Source of the DNA: an uncultured Corynebacterium sp. | Lineage (GTDB): Bacteria > Actinomycetota > Actinomycetes > Mycobacteriales > Mycobacteriaceae | NCBI RefSeq assembly: GCF_943914615.1 | Contig: NZ_CALUCS010000025.1 | Span: forward strand, 1-24,786 | DNA length: 24,786 nt | Reading direction: 5' to 3' | In this document: one piece after another, positions 1 through 6,730 of the stretch | Layout of the letters: each line of letters starts with the position of its first letter | Position numbering within the stretch: position 1 is the first letter of the stretch | The notes under the pieces: generated by a model | Database searches by the model: none | The model's input: only the letters and a program-made list of their open reading frames with translations | What the model was told of the DNA's origin: nothing | Position numbers and translations under genes: made by a program

Positions 1-36
1 TCGAGGCTGCCTGAGAACGCCGACCCGCAGCGAGCA

Positions 37-1038
37 TCAGAGGATGAAGACTGGGGCGTCACGGCTCTCCGCCTGAAGTTTGCAACAGCACCCCTGCGTG
101 GGATTCACCTCGCGGTGGACGATGTAATAGTGCTGCTTGATCTCCTTGAAGTCGGTGGTATCGCCGAACCCAGGGGTTTGGAACAGCTCGCGCACGTAGC
201 CGTAGACGTTCGGCATCTCGGTGATCTTGTTCCGGTTCGTCTTGAAGTGCCCGTGGTAGACAGCATCGAAGCGGATCAGGGTGGCATATGCCCGGATGTC
301 GGTCTCCGTGATGTGCTCACCCATGATGAATCGCCGGTTTTCCAGGCGCTCCTCCAGCCAGTCGAGAACCTCGAATACATCCGCATAGGCTTGTTCGTAG
401 GCTTCTTGTGACGCCGAAAACCCAGCCCGGTACACGCCGTTATTGAATTTTCGGAAGATGAAGTCGTTGATCTCCTCCATCTCTTCCCACTGCTCCGCAG
501 GTGGAAGCAGGTTGGGAGCGCCGGCCTGCTGGTACTCGGTCCACTCTGTTTGAAAGTTGCGGACGATCGAATTGAAATCGTTGGTCACGACCTTGCCGCT
601 TGCTTCTTCCACCAACGCTGGAACGGTGATACCCCGCGGGTAGTCCGGGAAGCGCTTAAAGTACGCATCCTGCAGCCGGGGGATCTGCAGTACGGGGTCG
701 ACGCCACCCGGATCCAGATCGAAAGTCCAGGAACGCTTGTCGTGGGTAGGGCCAGCCAGCCCCAGGGAGATCACATCTTCCAGTCCCAGCAGGCGCCGCA
801 CGATGACCGCGCGGTGCGCCCACGGGCAGGCGCGTGCGGCGATCAGGCGGTAGCGGTTCGGCTGCACGGGCCAGTGCAGTACGTCGCCACCGGCAGGCTG
901 CGGTTCCTCGCCGGTGACGGAAGCGACGATGCGGTCGCCGATGTAGTTGGTATCTCGCTTGAATTCACCATCTGTCGAGGCATTCTGGGCATCGCCGGCC
1001 CAGTCCTTCTGTGAATCTTTCTGAGTTTCTGCGGCCAT
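37..1038 (-). CDS. Glutathionyl-hydroquinone reductase-like (Omega/Xi-class GST fold) protein
   Basis: This 333-aa protein resembles the ECM4/YqjG (Xi-class) glutathione transferase family, which reduces glutathionylated hydroquinones with a catalytic cysteine. The thioredoxin-fold N-terminal half carries CPWAHR with the likely catalytic Cys71, and the helical C-terminal half includes FRKFNNGVYRAGF and MGEHITETDIRAYATLIRFD, which are typical of the family. Corynebacteria make mycothiol rather than glutathione, so a mycothiol-linked substrate is an inference. The ATG start is well supported: GGGAGGAAGG lies just upstream on the minus strand. The gene begins 33 bp after the sucD stop, so it could be co-transcribed with sucCD. 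The tail is odd. After HYYIVHREVNPT, where the family usually continues with a conserved IVP-GP segment, it reads GCCCKLQ and ends. I looked at the other two frames and found no restored family sequence. Confidence 0.85.
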   Translation of the reverse strand: MAAETQKDSQKDWAGDAQNASTDGEFKRDTNYIGDRIVASVTGEEPQPAGGDVLHWPVQPNRYRLIAARACPWAHRAVIVRRLLGLEDVISLGLAGPTHDKRSWTFDLDPGGVDPVLQIPRLQDAYFKRFPDYPRGITVPALVEEASGKVVTNDFNSIVRNFQTEWTEYQQAGAPNLLPPAEQWEEMEEINDFIFRKFNNGVYRAGFSASQEAYEQAYADVFEVLDWLEERLENRRFIMGEHITETDIRAYATLIRFDAVYHGHFKTNRNKITEMPNVYGYVRELFQTPGFGDTTDFKEIKQHYYIVHREVNPTQGCCCKLQAESRDAPVFIL

Positions 1039-1071
1039 GCCCTTCCTCCCTGTTGTTTGCCCTATCTAGCC

Positions 1072-1968
1072 TTAGGCTTCGCCGATCTCGGCGAGCACTT
1101 CCCGCATCAGTTCCGCCGCCTGGGTGGGAGTCTTACCCACCCGCACACCAGCTTCCTCCAGCGCGACCTTCTTTGCCTCGGCCGTGCCCGAGGAACCGCT
1201 GACGATAGCTCCGGCATGCCCCATGGTCTTGCCCTCCGGGGCGGTGAAACCTGCGACGTAGCCCACCACGGGCTTAGAAACATTCTTGGCTATGTACTCG
1301 GCGGCGCGCTCCTCAGCATCGCCACCAATCTCGCCGATCATGATGATCGCCTTGGTCTCCGGGTCATTTTGGAAGGCCTCGATCGCATCGATGTGGGTGG
1401 TGCCGATAATCGGATCGCCACCGATGCCAATGCAGCTGGTGAACCCCACATCGGAGAGCTCATGCATCACCTGGTACGTCAGTGTGCCGGACTTGGATAC
1501 CAGGCCGATCTTGCCGGCCTCACCGGCGGAATCAGAGGGGATAATGCCCGCGTTGGACTGGCCGGGGGAAATGATGCCAGGGCAGTTCGGCCCGATGACG
1601 CGAGTCTTAGAGTTCTTCGCCAGGGAGAAGAAGCTCGCCGTGTCGTTGACTGGCACGCCCTCTGTAATAACCACAACCAGCGGTATTTCCGCCTTGATTG
1701 CCTCTTCCGCAGCAGCCTTTGTGAACTTCGCCGGGACGAAGATAACCGAGACATTCGCGCCAGTTTCTTCCATTGCCTCAGCAACGGAGGCGAAAACAGG
1801 CACCTGCTTGCCGCCTTCAAAGGTGACCGTCTGTCCGCCCTTGGAGGGGGTTACGCCGCCGACAATGTTGGATCCGGAGTCCAGCATGCGCTGGGAGTGC
1901 TTCATTCCCTCCGAGCCAGTCATGCCCTGGACGATGATCTTGGAATCGCGATCTAGAAAAATAGCCAT
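1072..1968 (-). CDS. sucD: Succinyl-CoA synthetase (ADP-forming) alpha subunit
   Basis: This is the alpha subunit of succinate-CoA ligase. It binds CoA and carries the phosphohistidine used in the TCA-cycle conversion of succinyl-CoA to succinate with ATP (or GTP) formation. The protein has 298 aa, normal for the family. The N-terminal Rossmann-type CoA-binding domain begins IFLDRDSKIIVQGMTGSEG, the middle contains GPNCPGIISPG, and the active-site histidine is His251 within MGHAGAIVSG. The start is ATG, with AGAGGA about 10 nt upstream on the minus strand. The gene starts 36 bp after the sucC stop, so the two subunits are translated from one message. The downstream GST-like gene is only 33 bp away. 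Confidence 0.97.
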   Translation of the reverse strand: MAIFLDRDSKIIVQGMTGSEGMKHSQRMLDSGSNIVGGVTPSKGGQTVTFEGGKQVPVFASVAEAMEETGANVSVIFVPAKFTKAAAEEAIKAEIPLVVVITEGVPVNDTASFFSLAKNSKTRVIGPNCPGIISPGQSNAGIIPSDSAGEAGKIGLVSKSGTLTYQVMHELSDVGFTSCIGIGGDPIIGTTHIDAIEAFQNDPETKAIIMIGEIGGDAEERAAEYIAKNVSKPVVGYVAGFTAPEGKTMGHAGAIVSGSSGTAEAKKVALEEAGVRVGKTPTQAAELMREVLAEIGEA

Positions 1969-2004
1969 AATTTTCAGTCCTCTACCTTTTGGAATCCGTG
2001 ATGC

Positions 2005-3192
2005 TTATTTGTTCTGATCAGCCTGGAAAGCCAGCTCTGCGGCTTTGCGCGCGGCGCCGTCCATCGTGTCTTCTCGCTGCAGATTCGGCAGATTGGCATC
2101 GTCCAAGAGCTTCCGGCCCTCTTCTGCATTGTTGCCATCCAGACGGACAACGAGGGGCTTTGGCTCGATTCCTTGAGTGTGGAGGATCTTGTAAGCCTGA
2201 ATGATTCCGTTAGCAACCTCATCACACGCGGTGATTCCACCGAAAACGTTGACCAAGATCGACTGGACTTGCTCATCCGCCAGGATGACCTCCAAGCCAT
2301 TGGCCATGATCTCGGCATCGGCACCACCGCCGATATCCAAGAAGTTGGCGGGCTTCGGCGAACCGGGGAATTCCTCGCCGGCATAGGCGACCACATCTAG
2401 GGTGGACATCACCAGGCCGGCGCCGTTGCCGATCACACCGACCGAGCCGTCCAGCTTCACGTAGTTCAAGCCCATCGTCTGGGCCTTCAACTCCAGCGGA
2501 TCGGTGGTGTTGTGGTCCGCCAGCTCGGAATGCTCCGGGTGGCGGAAGCTTGCATTGTCGTCCAAGGTCATCTTGCCGTCGATCGCCAACAGCGCCCCGG
2601 AATTGGTCTTGACCAGCGGGTTGACTTCGACCAGGGTGGCATCTTCGCCAACGTAAGTCTCGTAGAGCTTCTGCAGAACGGGCACCAACTTTTCCGCATC
2701 GTCTGCGGGGAAACCGGCATTTTCTGCAATTTCGCGAGCAATGGAATCCGTCAGCCCCTCCAGCGGGGAGAAGTTGCGACGGACAAGCGCCTCCGGCCGC
2801 TCCTCGGCCAGCTTCTCAATGTCCATGCCGCCCTCGCGCGACAGCATGGCAAGGTATTGGCGTTGCGTGCGGTCTAGCATGATGGAGAAGTAGTACTCCT
2901 CGGCGATGTCCGCCCCCTCGGCAACCATGACCTTGCGCACGGTGTGCCCCTTAATATCCAGCCCCAGAATGTCCTTCGCCGCCGCGGCTGCTTCGGCCGG
3001 CGAGTGGGCCAGTTTTACACCCCCAGCCTTGCCACGGCCGCCAACCTTCACCTGGGCCTTTACGATTACGGTGCCGCCTAGCTTCTCAGCAGCCCGTTCA
3101 GCTTCCGCAGATGATGTGGCAACGATGCCCTGCAGGACAGGTACGTTGTAGTTTTCGAAAAGATCTCGAGCTTGGTACTCGTATAGATCCAC
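2005..3192 (-). CDS. sucC: Succinyl-CoA synthetase (ADP-forming) beta subunit
   Basis: This is the beta subunit of succinate-CoA ligase, 395 aa. It holds the ATP-grasp nucleotide-binding domain and pairs with the alpha subunit encoded next to it. Visible hallmarks are MDLYEYQARDLFENYNVPV at the N terminus, the glycine-rich GGRGKAGGVK loop at about residues 51-60, LVEVNPLV in the metal-binding region, and NFLDIGGGA and NVFGGITACDEVANGI in the C-terminal ligase domain. The start codon is GTG, supported by GGAGA six nucleotides upstream. The gene leads the minus-strand series sucC-sucD-GST-like. Its 189-bp upstream region contains a perfect inverted repeat, described separately. In M. tuberculosis sucCD lie between the M23 and perM homologues; here they lie about 11 kb away on the opposite strand. 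Confidence 0.97.
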   Translation of the reverse strand: MDLYEYQARDLFENYNVPVLQGIVATSSAEAERAAEKLGGTVIVKAQVKVGGRGKAGGVKLAHSPAEAAAAAKDILGLDIKGHTVRKVMVAEGADIAEEYYFSIMLDRTQRQYLAMLSREGGMDIEKLAEERPEALVRRNFSPLEGLTDSIAREIAENAGFPADDAEKLVPVLQKLYETYVGEDATLVEVNPLVKTNSGALLAIDGKMTLDDNASFRHPEHSELADHNTTDPLELKAQTMGLNYVKLDGSVGVIGNGAGLVMSTLDVVAYAGEEFPGSPKPANFLDIGGGADAEIMANGLEVILADEQVQSILVNVFGGITACDEVANGIIQAYKILHTQGIEPKPLVVRLDGNNAEEGRKLLDDANLPNLQREDTMDGAARKAAELAFQADQNK

Positions 3193-3240
3193 TTAAATTC
3201 TCCATACAGTCTGTAGGCGGGAAGGGGCAGGATATGCGAC

Positions 3241-3287
3241 GAGCTCACCTATGACTTACCTCACGTTGGAGGCGACTTTGTGAGCTC
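3241..3287. repeat. Perfect 8-bp inverted repeat upstream of sucC
   Basis: GAGCTCAC at 3241-3248 and GTGAGCTC at 3280-3287 are exact reverse complements separated by 31 nt. They lie 49-95 bp upstream of the sucC GTG. This could be a two-site operator or a stem in the sucC leader. No bound regulator can be named. The rest of the 3193-3381 interval holds no gene I can support. Confidence 0.4.
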
Positions 3288-3381
3288 TCGGAAACCATCG
3301 TAATGAAAAATTCCCTGTTCGACAGAAAGCGCGGAACGGGGAAACCCAAAGCTTCCTCGCTAGTCATCGGCCAGTTATCGG

Positions 3382-3828
3382 CTATTCATCGTCCAGGGCG
3401 CGCAGGTAGAAGCGACGGATTAGGGCACGCCGCGGCACGTCGATGACTGGGCGCAGCACGGGGAAGCGGGCGGGCTGAGACTTGGCGTCAATAAGAAAAA
3501 GAACCCTTCCGTCTTGCAACCGCTCGAGGGTGAAGGTCTCCTCGCCCCGCTCGGCGTGGCCGGGGAGAGTGCCATAGGTAAAGCCGCAGCGGCCGGGCGC
3601 GGCGAAAGTATCGACAACCCGGCAGTGGAACGTCCACGGCCCGAAGCCCAGTGCGACCTCGGCGCCAGTCTCCACGACCTCGTGGGTGGGGTGCACGCGA
3701 AAGAGGCCACTGCGCTGCACACCCCAGCGGAAAAGCCTGGCCGCGGCGGCATCAAAGTCCGCATTGATGACCCGCGACATGTGCAGCTCCGGAAAACCGT
3801 CGGTCGAGGTATAGGAGAGGGGAGTCAT
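3382..3828 (-). CDS. DUF1990 (UPF0548) family protein
   Basis: This is a 148-aa protein of unknown biochemical function, recognised by the DUF1990 pattern: an N-terminal YTSTDGFPE-like segment, LFRWGVQRSG, GPWTFHCRVVD, then GFTYGTLPGHAERGEETF, and a C-terminal RRFYLRALDDE. The open frame extends to 3918, but the extra 30 codons overlap the upstream M48 gene and do not look like the family. The ATG at 3828 gives a family-like N terminus (MTPLSYTSTDGF) and lies 13 bp after the M48 stop. The ribosome-binding site is weak, so translational coupling is plausible. The gene is the last of a probable lemA-M48-DUF1990 operon. Confidence 0.8.
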   Translation of the reverse strand: MTPLSYTSTDGFPELHMSRVINADFDAAAARLFRWGVQRSGLFRVHPTHEVVETGAEVALGFGPWTFHCRVVDTFAAPGRCGFTYGTLPGHAERGEETFTLERLQDGRVLFLIDAKSQPARFPVLRPVIDVPRRALIRRFYLRALDDE

Positions 3829-3841
3829 AGAAAGCCCCAGG

Positions 3842-4963
3842 CTACTTGATGTGTCCGGCAATCTGCGCATGCTCCGGCACATACGGGACGAAATCCTGCA
3901 CGTAGGCACCCATGGCAATCAGCGCGTTGACCCTTTCCCAGATCGGCGGGTGGGTAGCGGAAAAGTTTCGTTTCTTCGTCATGGCGCGCTTGAAGACGGA
4001 CCCCTTCTTGCCTGCGTCGGAATTGTGGAAGCCCTGGATGATGTCCTGCTCCGGTGCGTACAAAGCCAGGGAGCCGGGTGTGCCGTACATGGAGTTCTGC
4101 ACCGTAGAAGGGTTCGCCTGGTGGAACGCGCGGATAGTGATCAGGGCTTGTGCTAGTGCGGTGGGGTTACGGCACAGCGATACTCCGTGGCTGTCGGCCT
4201 GCTGCTCGCGGTGGCGAGACATGTAGGCCCGGGCGATGTTGGCCAGTGCAGGGGCGGCGAGGATAACGCAGAAGGAGATCAGCAAGATCACGATGGCGGC
4301 GATAGCGTTTCCGCCGCCGTTCGAGTTGGAGTTGGAGCGGCTCCGGTTGTTGTTGCTGAAACTGCCGTAGATAAACACCGACTGCAGGATGGAAATGACG
4401 GACGCGATGGCCACCAGCTGGGTCATCACACGATTATCGTCGGCGGTCAGGTGGCTCATTTCGTGGGCAATTACCGCCTGCATCTGCTCGCGGTTCAGCA
4501 GGTAGCCTAGCTCTTCGGTGACGACGATGGTGCCGGTATGGGGCTTGTTGCGCTTACCGCCTAGAGCGTAGGCATTGGGCACTCCGGTGCCGATGAGCAC
4601 ATAAACCTTCGGCGGGGAGGGCATGCCCGCGGCGATCGACATCTCCTCCACGATGTTGTAGACCATGCCTTTTTCAACCTTGCGCTTCTCGCCACCGATG
4701 GCGGAAATCACGGTCTTGGTGGAAAAGAAATACGAGTACAGCAGGATCAGCGCGGCCACCGGGATGGCGACCCCGGCGGAGATCAGGATGACCTTGCCCA
4801 GGGTGTTGTAGTCAATATCGCTTCCCTGGATACCCACGTAGGCCGCACAGGCACACGCCACGATGGAAAGCTGCAGCACAAATACGTTCGCAATCCACGC
4901 GACAGCGATGCCTTTGCGTAGCTGCGAAAGCGATTCATCAAAGGTTCTCGGCTGGTTGGCCAT
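3842..4963 (-). CDS. M48 family (HtpX-like) membrane zinc metalloprotease
   Basis: This 373-aa integral membrane peptidase belongs to the M48 family, whose members (HtpX, Ste24) degrade damaged or specific membrane proteins. Two hydrophobic segments lie at about residues 20-42 and 57-80. The zinc motif HEMSH is at 167-171 (His167, Glu168, His171), and the third-ligand region SRHREQQADSHG is at about 249-260. A third, hydrophobic stretch spans about 220-244. An Asn/Ser-rich loop at 204-219 separates the zinc motif from that stretch and looks like a low-complexity insertion. The gene follows lemA at 109 bp, a pairing common in bacteria. AAAGGA lies upstream of the ATG. Substrates are unknown. 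Confidence 0.92.
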   Translation of the reverse strand: MANQPRTFDESLSQLRKGIAVAWIANVFVLQLSIVACACAAYVGIQGSDIDYNTLGKVILISAGVAIPVAALILLYSYFFSTKTVISAIGGEKRKVEKGMVYNIVEEMSIAAGMPSPPKVYVLIGTGVPNAYALGGKRNKPHTGTIVVTEELGYLLNREQMQAVIAHEMSHLTADDNRVMTQLVAIASVISILQSVFIYGSFSNNNRSRSNSNSNGGGNAIAAIVILLISFCVILAAPALANIARAYMSRHREQQADSHGVSLCRNPTALAQALITIRAFHQANPSTVQNSMYGTPGSLALYAPEQDIIQGFHNSDAGKKGSVFKRAMTKKRNFSATHPPIWERVNALIAMGAYVQDFVPYVPEHAQIAGHIK

Positions 4964-4983
4964 TGTCCGTTATCCGTCCTTTC

Positions 4984-4998
4984 AGCACTTTCAGTGCT
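4984..4998. repeat. Short hairpin between lemA and the M48 gene
   Basis: AGCACT (4984-4989) and AGTGCT (4993-4998) form a perfect 6-bp stem with a 3-nt loop, about 20 bp before the M48 start. It has no U-tract on the minus strand, so it is not a canonical terminator. It could stabilise the message or set the lemA:M48 ratio. The rest of the 109-bp gap holds nothing I can name. Confidence 0.3.
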
Positions 4999-5072
4999 CA
5001 CGAGTCCTGCCCGCTAGGTGCGATGCTTAAGAAGCGGAAGTGGCCTTGAGGGGGGCGGGGCAGGACAAAAGG

Positions 5073-5633
5073 CTAGAAGGAAACGTCCGGAGCCTGGCGC
5101 TTGGATTCCTCCACCTGGAAGAACCCGAAAGGCTGGAAGCCGTGCACGGAAGCGACGATGTTGGTCGGCACGGACTGAATTGCGGTGTTGTAGGTATTCG
5201 TGGAGGCGTTGTAGTACTGGCGGGCAAAACCCACCTTGTTTTCGGTGGAGGCGAGCTCCTCCTGCAGCTGTTGGAAGTTGCGGGAAGCCTGCAGTTCCGG
5301 GTACGCCTCGGCGGTGGCGCGCAGCGTGGCCATGGTGCGGCCGAATACAGCGTCGGCCTGGGAGGCATCCTGCACGTCGCCGGTGGCGCGGGCGCGGTCG
5401 GTGGCGGTGCGTAGCTCCGCGATGTCGTGGAATACCTTGGCTTCGTGGTTGGCGTACCCCTTGACGGTGGCTACCAGGTTGGGGATCAGGTCGCCGCGGC
5501 GCTGCAGCTGGGTATCGATCTGGGCGTACGCCTCGTTAACGGTGTTTCGCTTCTTGACGAGGCCGTTGTACATGGCGAACCAGATGATGGCGAGGACTAC
5601 GAGGATGGCGAGGATGATAACTGCGATGATCAT
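5073..5633 (-). CDS. lemA: LemA family protein
   Basis: This is a 186-aa LemA-family protein: a single N-terminal membrane anchor (residues 1-20, AVIILAILVVLAIIWFAMY) followed by an extended helical domain. Family hallmarks are NAYAQID-like NEAYAQIDTQLQRRGDLIPN, VKGYANHE, YPELQASRNFQQLQEEL and FARQYYN near residue 130. It ends in PDVSF, close to the usual LemA C terminus, so it appears complete. The molecular role of LemA is not settled, but it is often encoded with M48 peptidases, as here. The ATG at 5633 has AAGGAAG about 9 nt upstream. It is the first gene of the minus-strand set and is divergent from the nitroreductase gene, with 174 bp between them. Confidence 0.92.
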   Translation of the reverse strand: MIIAVIILAILVVLAIIWFAMYNGLVKKRNTVNEAYAQIDTQLQRRGDLIPNLVATVKGYANHEAKVFHDIAELRTATDRARATGDVQDASQADAVFGRTMATLRATAEAYPELQASRNFQQLQEELASTENKVGFARQYYNASTNTYNTAIQSVPTNIVASVHGFQPFGFFQVEESKRQAPDVSF

Positions 5634-5794
5634 GTAAGCAATACTTCCTTGGGAAACTCTTGAACGTACCTATCTAGAAATTTTCGGTGCCGTGGCGGTC
5701 CGGTAGCGACCCGCACAGGCTAACAGTGTTGGAATGTATTATCGCTAACGTTTGTTCCCGGCGCAGGCCGGAAAACGTGGAAAAAATTTCTAGT

Positions 5795-5807
5795 TAGGGT
5801 TGGGGCC
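5795..5807 (+). promoter_or_regulatory. Putative -10 element for a leaderless nitroreductase transcript
   Basis: TAGGGT occupies 5795-5800 and is followed by exactly 7 nt before the ATG at 5808. No AGGAG-like ribosome-binding site precedes the start. Corynebacterial -10 boxes follow TAnnnT, and initiation about 7 nt downstream would fall on the ATG itself. The -35 region is not recognisable. Confidence 0.5.
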
Positions 5808-6563
5808 ATGCCTAAAAACTCGAACCCGATGGTCGAACGTCAGCTTTCCCACCGCACGATTAGAGAGTTCACGGATCAGCCGGTGGACGGCCAGACCCTG
5901 GAAACCATCTATGACGTAGCCATGCGCACGGCATCTTCCCGCGGTATGCAGCAGGCCAGCATCATTCGCGTGACAGATACGCAGTTGCGGGAGCGCCTGG
6001 CGGAAATTGGCAACCAGGAGTATGTTCGCCGCGCACCGGTGTACCTGTTGTTCTTGGCGGATACGGCGCGGAATGCGCAGATCCTGCAGGAAAATGGCGG
6101 CGACCCGCGGGCCGCTGGGCGCACGAAGGCTTTTGTGGAGGCCTTCACCGACGCCTGCCTGATGGCACAGAACGTGGTGAACGCCGCTGAATCCTTTGGC
6201 CTGGGCGCCAACTTCCTGGGCAATATCCACAACGACACTGCCGGGGTTATCGAGCTGCTCGATCTGCCGCGCTACACCTTCCCGGTGGTTGGCCTTACCC
6301 TGGGCTGGCCGAACCAGGATCCGCAGCTGAAGCCTCGCATGCCGCGCAAGTTCCGCGTGATGGAAAACGGTTACCAGACCCGCGAGAATCTTGCTGTCGA
6401 CCTGGCGGATTATGATGCGGAGATGACGACCTATTACGACTTGCGCAACGCCAATCAGCGCGTGGATAGCTTCACCAATCAGGTCTTGAAGAACTTCCCC
6501 TTCACCCGGGACAGCAACGACGATTCACTGCAAGCCGCGCGTTGGCAAGGCTTTATTGTCTAG
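5808..6563 (+). CDS. NADPH-dependent nitroreductase / flavin reductase family oxidoreductase
   Basis: This 251-aa protein has the nitroreductase fold of the NfsA/FRP type: homodimeric FMN enzymes that reduce nitroaromatics, quinones or flavins. The N-terminal SHRTIREFTDQPVD matches the phosphate-binding start of the family. AMRTASSRGMQQASIIRV follows, and GLGANFLGNIHND with FPVVGLTLGWPNQDP sits in the middle, where the FMN-contacting glycines lie. KPRMPRKFRVMENGY matches the FRP-type extension. The physiological substrate cannot be read from the sequence. The start is the ATG at 5808, which lacks a ribosome-binding site but has a -10-like box 7 nt upstream. The gene stands alone, divergent from lemA. 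Confidence 0.88.
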   Translation: MPKNSNPMVERQLSHRTIREFTDQPVDGQTLETIYDVAMRTASSRGMQQASIIRVTDTQLRERLAEIGNQEYVRRAPVYLLFLADTARNAQILQENGGDPRAAGRTKAFVEAFTDACLMAQNVVNAAESFGLGANFLGNIHNDTAGVIELLDLPRYTFPVVGLTLGWPNQDPQLKPRMPRKFRVMENGYQTRENLAVDLADYDAEMTTYYDLRNANQRVDSFTNQVLKNFPFTRDSNDDSLQAARWQGFIV

Positions 6564-6574
6564 CTCTTTTCTTT

Positions 6575-6593
6575 ATGACGCCCTCAGCGTCAT
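6575..6593. repeat. Perfect stem-loop just after the nitroreductase gene
   Basis: ATGACGC (6575-6581) and GCGTCAT (6587-6593) form a 7-bp stem with a 5-nt loop, 11 bp after the nitroreductase stop. The T-rich stretch is upstream (CTCTTTTCTTT), not downstream, so this is not a textbook intrinsic terminator. It may still act as a 3' end or a protein-binding palindrome. Confidence 0.35.
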
Positions 6594-6600
6594 CCGCGCC

Positions 6601-6659
6601 TAACCTCAAATTAACCTGCCGTTCAGAAACCTGGGTTAGTGTCCGAAGGAGTTTATAAA
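6601..6659 (+). promoter_or_regulatory. Candidate activator direct repeats and -10 box upstream of the PAP2 phosphatase gene
   Basis: TAACCT is repeated at 6601-6606 and 6612-6617, an 11-bp period (one helical turn), as is usual for OmpR/PhoB-type response regulators. CTAACC (6600-6605) is also complementary to GGTTAG (6634-6639). A possible -10 (TATAAA) is at 6654-6659, with no good -35, as in activator-dependent promoters. An orphan AGGAGG lies at 6687-6692. No binding site for a named regulator was established. Confidence 0.3.
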
Positions 6660-6730
6660 ACTATCGCAAAAGGCGCCGGGCGAGCCAGGAGGCTTGGCGT
6701 CAAAAAGAATCGCAGGACGAGACTTCAAGG

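Noticed and set aside
1057..1956. Plus-strand open frame of 299 codons
   Set aside because: It is antisense to sucD, has no ribosome-binding site and no recognisable protein features; long antisense frames are common in GC-rich genes.
3829..3918. Longer N terminus for the DUF1990 protein
   Set aside because: The extra 30 codons overlap the M48 coding region and are Arg/Ser-rich shadow sequence; the family match begins at the ATG at 3828.
6575..6593. Intrinsic terminator for the nitroreductase gene
   Set aside because: The stem is perfect, but the T-rich tract is upstream rather than downstream on the plus strand, and the minus strand also lacks a U-run.
6687..6700. Strong AGGAGG followed by TTG at 6694 as the start of a separate small gene
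   Set aside because: The TTG is one base after the AGGAGG, too close for use, and the resulting 88-aa frame overlaps the phosphatase gene without family-like sequence.
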